Source of the DNA: Vibrio nitrifigilis
GTDB lineage: Bacteria > Pseudomonadota > Gammaproteobacteria > Enterobacterales > Vibrionaceae
Assembly (NCBI RefSeq): GCF_015686695.1
Contig: NZ_JADPMR010000001.1
Coordinates: 1,364,001-1,428,000, forward strand
Direction of reading: 5' to 3'
Length of the DNA stretch: 64,000 bases
The notes under the pieces were generated by a model, which was not told the origin of the DNA, made no database searches, and worked only from the letters and a program-made list of their open reading frames with translations. The translations under genes and the position numbers were made by a program. Of the stretch, positions 16,470-25,310 are shown piece by piece. Within the stretch, counting starts at the first letter, position 1. Each line of letters starts with the position of its first letter.

Positions 16470-18404
16470 TTATACCCCTTTAAACAGTGTCACTTGCTGT
16501 TTAAGGTTTTCCATTTCCGTACTGATGGAATGAGTAGCTTGTTTACTGAGATCAAAGAGGCGAGATGTTTGATCGCTTTGCGCGCCTAACTCCTCTAGCT
16601 GCTGATTAATTTCAGAAACCGCAACATTTTGTAGCTCTGCTTGTTGAGAGACTTGTTGGTTCAAACTAAAGAGTTGGCCCATAAATTGATTCAGTTGTTC
16701 AACAGTTGTGACTACCGTGTTTTGGCTTTCAAGCGTTGTTTCACTCGTTTCACAGGCAGTAACAATGCAATGTGTTACTTCTTTTGCAGAGCTGCGTAAT
16801 TGACTAATAATAGTCTGGATTTCACCAGTAGAATCATGAGTGCGTTGTGACAACATGCGTACTTCATCGGCTACCACCGCAAATCCTCTGCCATGTTCTC
16901 CCGCTCGAGCGGCTTCAATAGCAGCGTTAAGGGCAAGTAAATTGGTTTGGTCAGAAATCGACGTGATAACACTTAATACCGATAGTATTTGTTCAATATG
17001 CCCATTCAGTTCATCAAGGCGCTGTTTACTGCTTTGCATTTCACTGCCGAGATCACGAAGGTACACCAAGCTATGTTGAATTTCGCTGTCCGCACGTTGT
17101 AAATCATGCTTGCCTTGCTCAGATAAGTTTCCAGCTTGATCAGCCAATTGCGTCATTTGCAAACTTTGCTGGGTAATATCTTGTGTGGCAGTGAATATAT
17201 GTTTTACCGACTGTTCTTCAGCGGCCGCGGCTTGGAACAGTTCTCGCGATTGCTGATTGAGTAAGGTAACTGAAGAGTCGGTGGCATTGACTGCATGATT
17301 AACCGTCTGAATGGAGCTTTTTAATGTATTCAATAATGAATTAATTGCATCGGCAAGCCGTCCAATTTCTGCTTTATCTTTCGTTTGAATAGTCCGATTA
17401 AGGTCAAGATCTTCAGCCGTTTGATGCACTTCTTCTAGTATGGATTGCAGCGGCTTAGTTAATGAGCCTACAGCAAAATGGAGAGCTATCAGAGATAAAA
17501 TAACAAATACAACAACAAATAAGATAATACTCAAGAGCTGCTGATAGACGGGGCCGGTAATTTGTTGATAAGGCACTTCAACCACTAAATAACGACCAAG
17601 GGTCGGAACCCATAAAGAGCCTAAATAATAACTTTTTCCGTCAATTTCTTTGGTGATGATATTCACCGCATTCTTATTACCAAGTAAAGATTGGATGTTG
17701 TTACTGTTAAAAGCGGAGAGTATCTGCTCATCAGGTTTGGCTTGAATTTCTCCGTTTTCCGTAACGATCATTCCTCGACCATGTTCGCCAATCTTAAGCT
17801 TAGTGACCATATTAATTAAGCGGTCGACTTTTAATCCCAATCCAGCAACGACATAAGGTTTATTGGTATTGGGGTTAATTTTTTGGCTACGGTAATTAAT
17901 AAATAGAACAAATCCTGTTTTAAAATGTTCCATGTTTAATTCATATTCTTTATTAGTCGCTAAGAAATTACTGTAGAAATCTTTAAATGGATATTTTGCT
18001 AAGGGGATCCGAGTGTATTCATCGGCATATTGAATATACTGAGTGCCATTCGAGCCATCTAATGCCAAAAATGTGTTGTCACTTCCTACTTTCTCTTTTA
18101 TCGAGCGAAGGGTTTTTTGCACCGTTTGTTCGTCGTCAGCGGATAATTTTTCATCGACCCAGCGTTCGATAAACGGGCTGTTCGCCATCATCTCTGAAGC
18201 CGTAATATATGGATTTATTTCAGCACTTATTTGCGCCGATAGATCATGTAAATAAGTGGGGAGTGTCTCATCTCGAAGCTGGTCGAGTTCGTGGGAGATC
18301 GTCGTTGTTGTTTGTTTAACAGTAAATATTGAGCTGAAGATAATTAACAATAACCCTGTTACAACAAACATGCGGCTGCGAATAGACAGTTGGCGCCAAT
18401 TCAT
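16470..18404 (-). CDS. methyl-accepting chemotaxis protein with dCache sensor
   Basis: Chemoreceptor of 644 residues. TM1 is at about 12-32. The periplasmic domain (33-285) has the dCache_1 look, with GSNGTQYIQYADEYTRIP, DFYSNFLATNKEY, YVVAGLGLKVDRL and a membrane-distal GHGRGMIVTENGEI-like segment. TM2 lies at about 288-310, then HAMP. The conserved signalling tip has DQTNLLALNAAIEAARAGE and GRGFAVVADEVRMLSQRT. dCache domains usually bind amino acids, amines or organic acids directly. Convergent with the other receptor; monocistronic. Confidence 0.9.
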   Translation of the reverse strand: MNWRQLSIRSRMFVVTGLLLIIFSSIFTVKQTTTTISHELDQLRDETLPTYLHDLSAQISAEINPYITASEMMANSPFIERWVDEKLSADDEQTVQKTLRSIKEKVGSDNTFLALDGSNGTQYIQYADEYTRIPLAKYPFKDFYSNFLATNKEYELNMEHFKTGFVLFINYRSQKINPNTNKPYVVAGLGLKVDRLINMVTKLKIGEHGRGMIVTENGEIQAKPDEQILSAFNSNNIQSLLGNKNAVNIITKEIDGKSYYLGSLWVPTLGRYLVVEVPYQQITGPVYQQLLSIILFVVVFVILSLIALHFAVGSLTKPLQSILEEVHQTAEDLDLNRTIQTKDKAEIGRLADAINSLLNTLKSSIQTVNHAVNATDSSVTLLNQQSRELFQAAAAEEQSVKHIFTATQDITQQSLQMTQLADQAGNLSEQGKHDLQRADSEIQHSLVYLRDLGSEMQSSKQRLDELNGHIEQILSVLSVITSISDQTNLLALNAAIEAARAGEHGRGFAVVADEVRMLSQRTHDSTGEIQTIISQLRSSAKEVTHCIVTACETSETTLESQNTVVTTVEQLNQFMGQLFSLNQQVSQQAELQNVAVSEINQQLEELGAQSDQTSRLFDLSKQATHSISTEMENLKQQVTLFKGV

Positions 18405-18731
18405 TGGTCTTCCTTTTGATAGAGCTTTACTTTAGGTATACCTAAATAACAAGTTGCAATAGCAGGTGATAAGTGCTTCTTGAAATGTTGGTGTACCGTT
18501 AATTTTAATAAGCGTTGTTATTTGACGATTTTAGTGATTATTTTTATAGAATGTATGCGTATATATAACGTTACTTTTCGTGTTATGGATAGCGTTTTTA
18601 TCTATACAATGAATATGATCACAAAAATCTTAACTGAAGAATGAAACAGAATTATTTCAGTGAGATAGGAGATGTTAAATGTATTTTACTAATTAATATT
18701 AAGCTTAATTAGTGTTTGTTTGTGTTGAAAT
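18405..18731. other. intergenic region, nothing assigned
   Basis: AT-rich promoter DNA upstream of the minus-strand chemoreceptor gene. No repeat, ORF or strong hairpin recognised before the terminator at 18732. Confidence 0.4.
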
Positions 18732-18759
18732 AAAAAAGGCAAGCTTGTGCTTGCCTTTT
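18732..18759 (-). terminator. intrinsic terminator of the YwqK/Sel1 gene
   Basis: GGCAAGC-TTGT-GCTTGCC stem flanked by A6 and T4; on the minus strand the stem is followed by six Us. Confidence 0.85.
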
Positions 18760-18782
18760 AGGTACTTAATATCAATATCGAA

Positions 18783-20900
18783 TTATTCTAACCCACTAAT
18801 GAGTCTTTGAGCGAGTTTAGGTAATTTTTTATCTAGCATGACGAAATATTTTTTCGCCTCTGGTTTGGACGCTTCAACGCCAATACCATATTGATACATC
18901 AACCCTGTCAGAATCAGCGCGCGCTCATTGCCAAGATTGGCTGCTTTACTCAGCATTTGCAGTGCTTTGGCTGGATCGGGTTTAACATAGCCCTCTTGCT
19001 CCCAATCACGGAAGATGGATTCAGCAAAATCTTTTGGTAAATAATCAAACCCAACTTCGACAAGGTAGTCAGGCATGCCACGTTTCGCTGCGTGTTCTTT
19101 TAATGTCCAAGCCTTTTTATAATCAATGATGGGTTTATAACGAGTCGCATAACCATCGTAAGCGCGGATCAGTGCATTTAACGCTTCATCATTGTGATTA
19201 TCTGCCGATTTTTGATACCAAGTTAACATGTCATCAATAGCATTGCAGTGATCATAAAACTCGCCAAGCGCATATTGTGCATTCGCATCATTGTTGTTGG
19301 CGGCTTTTTTCTGTTTATCGGTAACGGCATATGAGCCACATTGCTCTAACACGACTTTATTATTTTTATATTCGATCACAGGAGCATGGCCATCTACGAA
19401 TGTATTGAGTGCGTAGCCACGCTCATTTAAGTATTCGATTTTAATTAAATCCGCTGTTTTTGGATCAAAGTACTTACGTGGTGCCGTTGGTTTGCCTTTT
19501 TCATAGCGAGATTCAAAGATAAGTTGGCCCGTTGCTGGATCCCATTTACGATGGCGGCCATCTTTTTTACCTTTGAAGTAAGATTGCTCTTCAACCAGTT
19601 GACCGTTTTTATTCCAGTTTTGGATCAGGCGTTCGTCACCGTGCACAAAATGGGTTTTCTTCTTGAGCTTACCATTTGGATACCAATACGTTTCTTCGCC
19701 ATCACGGCGTACTTTCTCATCATAGGTGACACTCATTTTATGGGTGCCATCATCATACCAATAGTCTCTTGCTGCTTGGTAAGCTCGCTGAGGCTGATGA
19801 ATGATTACGTCGCGCTTAATTTGTTTGCCTCTTTGGTTGTAATTCGTTTGAATCTCTTTGTTACCATCAAAGCGTAACGTAAATTTAAGCGTGCCTGTTG
19901 GATAGTATTCCGACTTACTGACCTGGTGGCCATCTTTATAAATTGAATGTGTTTCTTCTTTACCTGATGGGTAATAGTCGATGTAGTCCCCTTCATAGAA
20001 ACCATTTTTGTAAGTATGAACCCGAGAGAGTTTACCGTGCTCATCGTAGTGTTTACATAGGCCATCATCGTGTTTGCCATTGTGGTAGTGTTCCTGACTT
20101 TCAATGACGCCATTGGCATGGTAGGTGACAACGGGACCATCGACTTCCCCATTTTTATAGAAAGCGGTTTGATGGAGTTGCCCAGTTTTAAAGTAGAGTT
20201 TCATCTCTTTATTTTGTGTGCCCATCAGATCGAAGTGGCTCACTTTTTGTAATTTGCCATTACGAAAATATTGCTTAAATTCACCGACAAAGCGTAGTTT
20301 ATTTAATTCCTTATCATTGGTGTATCCCTCAATGGCTTTACTGTTACTGAGTCGGCCACCTTTAGAGTAGTAACCGACGACTTTCCATAGTTTTTTCTGT
20401 TTATCGTAGGTGAGGGGAGTTTTGATACCGACTAACCCGTTGGAGCGGTAGTCTTTTTCGAGTGATGAGTTTAACCAGATGATGCTGTCATCGTGAGTGT
20501 ATTTAGCGCCACAGATTTGTGCCGTACAATGTTCGATTTTGGTGATCATATACGGGTATTGATCACAGGCCGTGGTGGTAAATTTGAAGTAGTCACCGTC
20601 TTTCGCTTGTGCCCATGTTTTACGCAGGAACGTTTTATATTCTTCAGCTTTCATTCCCAATGAATCCCAGTTGACGTTAGCTGAGATTTCGTTACAACTT
20701 GTCAGGTCTTCAAAGCGAATTTTTTCTACGCGTACGAGGTTCATTCCTCCGCCTTTTCTGGAAATCGTACTGCGATTGACATCGATATCTGAAATTTGTC
20801 CTATGAAGGGTTGCCCCTTCGGTGGGGTTGATTGAGCGTCTGCCCATGCGAGTGAGGGTGCGAGAGCTGACAGCACAAGCATCGAGTGAGTGATTTTCAT
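18783..20900 (-). CDS. exported YwqK/MORN-like and Sel1 repeat protein
   Basis: Protein of 705 residues with a Sec signal peptide (cleavage after LAWA near residue 20). Residues about 165-500 hold many 20-25-residue beta-hairpin repeats of the MORN/YwqK type: YFKTGQL, YHANGVIES, YDEHGKLS, YPSGKEET, YPTGTLKF, YWYPNGKLKK, WNKNGQLVEE. The C-terminal 150 residues carry Sel1-like helical repeats (AQYALGEFYDHC; ALQMLSKAANLGNERALILTGLMYQYG). Both repeat types mediate protein contacts, so this is probably a periplasmic scaffold or envelope-associated protein. It stands alone with its own terminator. I do not know a characterised protein with this combination. Confidence 0.75.
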   Translation of the reverse strand: MKITHSMLVLSALAPSLAWADAQSTPPKGQPFIGQISDIDVNRSTISRKGGGMNLVRVEKIRFEDLTSCNEISANVNWDSLGMKAEEYKTFLRKTWAQAKDGDYFKFTTTACDQYPYMITKIEHCTAQICGAKYTHDDSIIWLNSSLEKDYRSNGLVGIKTPLTYDKQKKLWKVVGYYSKGGRLSNSKAIEGYTNDKELNKLRFVGEFKQYFRNGKLQKVSHFDLMGTQNKEMKLYFKTGQLHQTAFYKNGEVDGPVVTYHANGVIESQEHYHNGKHDDGLCKHYDEHGKLSRVHTYKNGFYEGDYIDYYPSGKEETHSIYKDGHQVSKSEYYPTGTLKFTLRFDGNKEIQTNYNQRGKQIKRDVIIHQPQRAYQAARDYWYDDGTHKMSVTYDEKVRRDGEETYWYPNGKLKKKTHFVHGDERLIQNWNKNGQLVEEQSYFKGKKDGRHRKWDPATGQLIFESRYEKGKPTAPRKYFDPKTADLIKIEYLNERGYALNTFVDGHAPVIEYKNNKVVLEQCGSYAVTDKQKKAANNNDANAQYALGEFYDHCNAIDDMLTWYQKSADNHNDEALNALIRAYDGYATRYKPIIDYKKAWTLKEHAAKRGMPDYLVEVGFDYLPKDFAESIFRDWEQEGYVKPDPAKALQMLSKAANLGNERALILTGLMYQYGIGVEASKPEAKKYFVMLDKKLPKLAQRLISGLE

Positions 20901-21353
20901 TATTAGTATTTCCTAGCCTTAGTTGTGAAAAGAAATATACCGTGCATGAATATTTGAACAACGCTCATCCAGTGCTAAAAACTTGAGTTTGCTCCAGAAT
21001 CGATCAAATAGTTTGTGTTTGTACGGTGATTCAGCTTCTATAAATCGGACGCTGGTTGCGATGATGCGGCAAAATTCCACACTAAAGGTATGTCTATATT
21101 CCACTAGGTGTATAAGCGAGGCTGTATATATAAAATATTTCGATTTCAAATTAATTTTGTTGTAAAAAAGTTGCTTTATTTTGTGATTATTCTCACATGA
21201 TGAGAATAAGTTATTGAAAGTGAGCTTTGTGCCGTTAGTATTTAGCGAAACAAACAATTCGAGTTCTAAGTATTTTGTCAATGTGTCCGCACACTCCTTG
21301 TCCTACAAGGGCGGACAGACGCATTCATAAGGCGCTTTTTAAATAAAATTATC
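20901..21353. other. divergent intergenic region, nothing assigned
   Basis: 453 bp between the YwqK/Sel1 gene and the BCCT gene. It should hold promoters for both. A 120-codon minus-strand frame spanning it looks non-coding. Confidence 0.4.
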
Positions 21354-22955
21354 ATGCAGTACGCATCAAAAAAATATAGTATCGAAACCACCGATTATTA
21401 CGTAGGCCAAGACAATACGAAAAAATGGGGGTTTGATATTCATACTCCTGTATTTCTCATTAGTTCTGGTCTTATCCTCGCATTTCTCATTGCTGTTCTT
21501 TCAACCAATCCAGCCACCGCTAAAGCTGCCATCGACCAAGTGCGAAATGGCATCATGAATCAATTCGATGATCTCTTTATGTGGTCAACGAACTTTTTTC
21601 TTATTTTTGCTTTGATCTTAACTTTTTCTCCCTTTGGTAAGATTCGCTTGGGTGGTAAGGATGCTGTTCCAGAGCACTCGACCAAATCATGGATTTCCAT
21701 GCTGTTTGCCGCAGGTATGGGTAGTGGCGTGTTATTTTGGAGTGTTGCCGAGCCCGCGGCAGATTTTACCAATTGGTATTACATGCCCCTCAATGCGACA
21801 CCTAATTCACCCGCGACGGAGCCGTTGGCCTTAGCAACGACTATTTTTCACTGGGGTATTCACGGTTGGGCTATTTTTGCATTAGTGGCATTAGGGTTGG
21901 CATTCTTCTGTTTTAACAAAGGCTTACCGCTCTCAATGCGTTCGATTTTCTATCCCATAATGGGTGATCGAGCGTGGGGTTGGTTCGGACATATCATTGA
22001 TATTTTATCCGTGTTAGCAACCCTGTTTGGTCTCGTGACTTCTTTGGGTATTGGTGCTCAGCAAGCGACCAGTGGTATCAACCATGTATTTGGTACTCAT
22101 GGCGGGTTGGGGATGTCGTTATTAGTAATTGCGGTTGTTACACTGATCACTATTGGTTCCGTAGCAAGAGGCATTAACGGTGGCGTTAAACTATTGAGTA
22201 ACATAAATATGTACTTTGCTTTCGCCCTGTTTGTCTTTCTGGTTATTGTCACACACAGTATCGCGTGGGACTCATTGAAGATGGCCGTGTCTGGTTATAT
22301 CGAAAATATCATTCCATTGAGTAATACCGTTGGGCGTGATGATAAAGACTGGATGCACGCTTGGACTGTCTTCTATTGGGCATGGTGGATTTCTTGGTCG
22401 CCATTTGTTGGTACCTTTATCGCTCGGGTTTCACGTGGCCGAACCGTTAGAGAGTTTTTAATTGCTGTTATGGTTCTTCCAACCTTAGTCATTGTGTTAT
22501 GGATGGCTGTCTTTGGTGGTTTAGCGTTAGATCAAATCGTCAACAAAGTTGGAGAATTAGGCACTAACGGATTAACAGATATTAGTCTGACACTGTTCTA
22601 TATTTACGATCAGCTGCCACTGGGAAATGTCTTGTCAATCCTCTCAATCTTCTTGATTTTGGTGTTTTTCATTACGTCTTCCGATTCAGGTTCGTTGGTG
22701 ATTGATAGCATTACAGCTGGTGGTAAGGTCGATTCACCGCTACCACAACGTGTTTTTTGGGCAACATTAGAAGGTGCCATTGCTGCAACCATGTTGTGGG
22801 TTGGTGGTGAACAATCCTTGCAAGCCTTGCAATCAGGTGTGGTCGTGACTGGCTTACCGTTCACGTTCGTCTTGTTGTTAATGTGTGTCAGTTTAGTGAT
22901 GGGATTGCGGTCTGAATATCAGGTTTATCACGCCCCCAAAGTCGCCACGGCATAA
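21354..22955 (+). CDS. BCCT-family betaine/choline/carnitine transporter
   Basis: Sodium- or proton-coupled osmolyte transporter of 533 residues with 12 TM segments. The family signature is clear: MHAWTVFYWAWWISWSPFVG followed by ARVSRGRTVREF, the Trp-rich TM8 region. The glycine-rich segment MLFAAGMGSGVLFWSVAEP in TM3 is also present. The short N- and C-terminal tails, without a long osmosensing C-terminal extension, fit transporters of the BetT/OpuD short form. Likely substrate is glycine betaine or a similar compatible solute, as expected for a marine bacterium. Own terminator follows. Confidence 0.9.
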   Translation: MQYASKKYSIETTDYYVGQDNTKKWGFDIHTPVFLISSGLILAFLIAVLSTNPATAKAAIDQVRNGIMNQFDDLFMWSTNFFLIFALILTFSPFGKIRLGGKDAVPEHSTKSWISMLFAAGMGSGVLFWSVAEPAADFTNWYYMPLNATPNSPATEPLALATTIFHWGIHGWAIFALVALGLAFFCFNKGLPLSMRSIFYPIMGDRAWGWFGHIIDILSVLATLFGLVTSLGIGAQQATSGINHVFGTHGGLGMSLLVIAVVTLITIGSVARGINGGVKLLSNINMYFAFALFVFLVIVTHSIAWDSLKMAVSGYIENIIPLSNTVGRDDKDWMHAWTVFYWAWWISWSPFVGTFIARVSRGRTVREFLIAVMVLPTLVIVLWMAVFGGLALDQIVNKVGELGTNGLTDISLTLFYIYDQLPLGNVLSILSIFLILVFFITSSDSGSLVIDSITAGGKVDSPLPQRVFWATLEGAIAATMLWVGGEQSLQALQSGVVVTGLPFTFVLLLMCVSLVMGLRSEYQVYHAPKVATA

Positions 22956-22964
22956 TGGATTACG

Positions 22965-23002
22965 CACAGCCTATCTAATCACGATAGGCTGTGTTCATTT
23001 TT
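22965..23002 (+). terminator. intrinsic terminator of BCCT gene
   Basis: CACAGCCTATC-TAATCAC-GATAGGCTGTG, an 11-bp perfect stem followed by TTCATTTTTC. Confidence 0.8.
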
Positions 23003-23110
23003 CTCTTCCCTAAAGGCTTGTTCACTCAGATAGCCATACCCAGTTTTCCTGACAACTGCTACAATCACGCCATTGTGATTGACGAGCCAAGATTGGCCAC
23101 AGGAAATACT

Positions 23111-24493
23111 TTGCAAGCAAATCAACCATTCAGTGCTATTAAACTTAAGCCTTCATTAACTCAGACACTTTCGGAACTGGGTTTCTCTTCAATGACGCCA
23201 ATACAAGCGGCGGCATTACCAGAAATTTTGCAAGGCAAAGACGTGCTTGCACAGGCTAAAACTGGCTCAGGTAAAACTGCCGCGTTTGGTCTTGGTTTAC
23301 TTAACCAACTTGAAGTAAAGCGCTTTCGAGTTCAGTCATTAGTGCTGTGTCCTACTCGAGAATTGGCCGACCAAGTGGCCAAAGAGCTACGCCGTTTTGC
23401 ACGTGGTATTCACAACATTAAGATACTAACGCTTTGCGGTGGTGTGGCCATTGGCCCTCAAATCGGATCACTTGAACATGGCGCGCACATTATTGTCGGA
23501 ACGCCGGGTCGAGTTTTAGATCATTTGGAAAAAGGGCGTTTGAATTTGGATCATCTTACGCAATTTGTGTTAGATGAAGCCGACCGGATGTTAGAAATGG
23601 GCTTTACGCAAGCCTTAGAAGATATTTCTAGCTACATGCCAACTCAGCGCCAAAACTTATTATTTAGTGCGACTTTCCCTGAGCCGATTGCTCAGATGGC
23701 TCGTGGCATGATGAATGAACCCGTCACGATTAAAGTGGAAGCCACCGAAGATAAAGTGAACATTCAACAGAGTTTTTATGCCGTTGAAAATACTGCTGAT
23801 CGCGAACAAGCTACCCAAACTTTGTTGCTTCAGCAACAGCCAGAAAGTGCGGTGGTGTTTTGTAATACCAAGCGAGAAGCTCAAGAACTCGCGGATTATT
23901 TATGTGATGTAGGGTTTGATGCTAAATCACTTCATGGCGATCTCGATCAACGTGAACGTGATGAAGCGTTAGCGTTGTTTGCGCTTAAATGTATTAACGT
24001 ATTGGTTGCTACTGATGTTGCTGCGCGCGGGTTAGACATTGATGCCTTGGATTTAGTGATTAACTACCATATGGCACATGATACCGAAACTCATATTCAC
24101 CGTATGGGGCGTACTGGTCGCGCAGGTGCTGAAGGCGTCGCGCTGAGTTTAGTTGGACCAAAAGATGAGTATAAACTCTCTTTACTTGAAGAGCGTTTTG
24201 GTGCGCAATCGATGGCAACATTACCTGATGTGGCTAGTGATGTTTTTCCTGCTAAAGCAGCGATGACGTGTATTCGTATCGAAGGGGGTAAAAAGCAGAA
24301 ATTGCGCCCTGGCGATATTCTTGGCGCTTTAACTGCAGGTAAAGAACTTGCGGGTGCCGATGTCGGTAAAATTCAGGTCCACGATATTTGGGCTCATGTG
24401 GCGGTGCAACGTGCAAAAGCTAAGCTCGCACTATCCAAATTGAATAACGGCAAAATGAAGGGTAAATCTTTCCGTGCGCGTTTTATGTCTTAA
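23111..24493 (+). CDS. dbpA: ATP-dependent RNA helicase DbpA
   Basis: DEAD-box helicase of 460 residues, the length of E. coli DbpA, which acts in 50S subunit assembly at 23S rRNA helix 92. Motifs in order: Q motif (GFSSMTPIQ), I (AKTGSGKT), Ia (PTRELADQ), II as DEAD (VLDEADRM), III (SAT), V (ATDVAARGLD), VI (HRMGRTGRAG). The C-terminal 75 residues (MTCIRIEGGKKQKLRPGDILGAL) are the specific RNA-binding domain of DbpA. The start chosen is TTG at 23111: CACAGGAAATACT places AGGA 6 nt before it. The upstream reading frame runs through the BCCT terminator and cannot be coding. Confidence 0.93.
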   Translation: MQANQPFSAIKLKPSLTQTLSELGFSSMTPIQAAALPEILQGKDVLAQAKTGSGKTAAFGLGLLNQLEVKRFRVQSLVLCPTRELADQVAKELRRFARGIHNIKILTLCGGVAIGPQIGSLEHGAHIIVGTPGRVLDHLEKGRLNLDHLTQFVLDEADRMLEMGFTQALEDISSYMPTQRQNLLFSATFPEPIAQMARGMMNEPVTIKVEATEDKVNIQQSFYAVENTADREQATQTLLLQQQPESAVVFCNTKREAQELADYLCDVGFDAKSLHGDLDQRERDEALALFALKCINVLVATDVAARGLDIDALDLVINYHMAHDTETHIHRMGRTGRAGAEGVALSLVGPKDEYKLSLLEERFGAQSMATLPDVASDVFPAKAAMTCIRIEGGKKQKLRPGDILGALTAGKELAGADVGKIQVHDIWAHVAVQRAKAKLALSKLNNGKMKGKSFRARFMS

Positions 24494-24522
24494 TTCTTGC
24501 TGGTAAAGCATTTTACTGTCAG

Positions 24523-24551
24523 TGGGGTTAACAGTGTTGACCCCATTTTTA
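24523..24551 (+). terminator. intrinsic terminator of dbpA
   Basis: TGGGGTTAAC-AGT-GTTGACCCCA, 10-bp stem with one G-T pair, followed by TTTTTA. Confidence 0.85.
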
Positions 24552-24570
24552 TACGTGTCACAGCGCGCGT

Positions 24571-25107
24571 TTATTCTTGGCAGTATTGAATGCAGCGTTC
24601 GCACCAATCAATTAAGCCTTGCTCACGCATGATAGCTCCTTCTAACAACATATAATCACCAAAGCGATGAGAGTACTTATCCGGTCGAGCAGTGTATTGC
24701 CGCTTGGTTTGATTGAGCTCATTTAAACGTTGTTGATGCTGATTTCTTTGGCTAATCAGTAGTTCAATACGAGTATCCATATCGATAAAGTCACAAAAAT
24801 ACATACGAACCCGAAAAACATCTTTCGCCGTTTTACCAATTTGGGCATCGTCTTTAAGCCATTCGATAAGGTCTGCTTTACCTTGCTCCGTAATGGAATA
24901 AAGCTTCTTTTCAAGCACTTCACCTGAAATCGTAATGTCGTAAGTGACCAGACCTTCTTCAAAGAGCTTTTTCAACTCTGTATAAATCTGACTATGCTTG
25001 GCATGCCAAAATTCGGCTAAATCATGATTAAACTCTTTAGTAATGTCGTAGCCAGTCATCGCGTGACGGTTGAGCAATCCTAGAATCGCGTACTTAAGCA
25101 CCCGCAT
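24571..25107 (-). CDS. PadR-family transcriptional regulator
   Basis: Regulator of 178 residues. The winged-helix PadR domain is at 1-90 (LKYAILGLLNRHAMTGYDITKEF; HSQIYTELKKLFEEGLV; YSITEQGKADLIEWL) and the C-terminal Vir_act_alpha_C helices make up the rest (MLLEGAIMREQGLIDWCERC). PadR proteins are usually repressors released by phenolic or other small ligands. It is divergent from an OFA-type MFS transporter. A perfect palindrome, AAACATGTCA-N4-TGACATGTTT, lies in the gap and has the ATGTnA..TnACAT form typical of PadR operators. Regulation of that transporter and of its own gene is very likely. Confidence 0.88.
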   Translation of the reverse strand: MRVLKYAILGLLNRHAMTGYDITKEFNHDLAEFWHAKHSQIYTELKKLFEEGLVTYDITISGEVLEKKLYSITEQGKADLIEWLKDDAQIGKTAKDVFRVRMYFCDFIDMDTRIELLISQRNQHQQRLNELNQTKRQYTARPDKYSHRFGDYMLLEGAIMREQGLIDWCERCIQYCQE

Positions 25108-25201
25108 CGTGTTATCTCTATTTTTTATTTGACGATTAAATCATAGCAAAGTCAGCATGTTGCAACAACGAATGTGATGTGCAGCAAAAATAAAACTGGG
25201 C

Positions 25202-25225
25202 AAACATGTCAGTATTGACATGTTT
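25202..25225. promoter_or_regulatory. palindromic PadR-type operator
   Basis: AAACATGTCA-GTAT-TGACATGTTT, perfect 10-bp arms. It is centred about 107 bp from the PadR start and 97 bp from the transporter start, in the divergent gap. Its form agrees with known PadR boxes. Confidence 0.75.
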
Positions 25226-25310
25226 ATTCTTACACCAAGGTTGATGTAGGGAAGGGTGGCACCATGTCACCGCGCTAGTCTTATTCTTTAACCATCTCAG
25301 GAAAAGAACG

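Noticed and set aside
20919..21281. 120-codon minus-strand frame in the gap before the BCCT gene
   Set aside because: Low-complexity AT-rich translation, no ribosome binding site, no family resemblance, and it covers the divergent promoter region.
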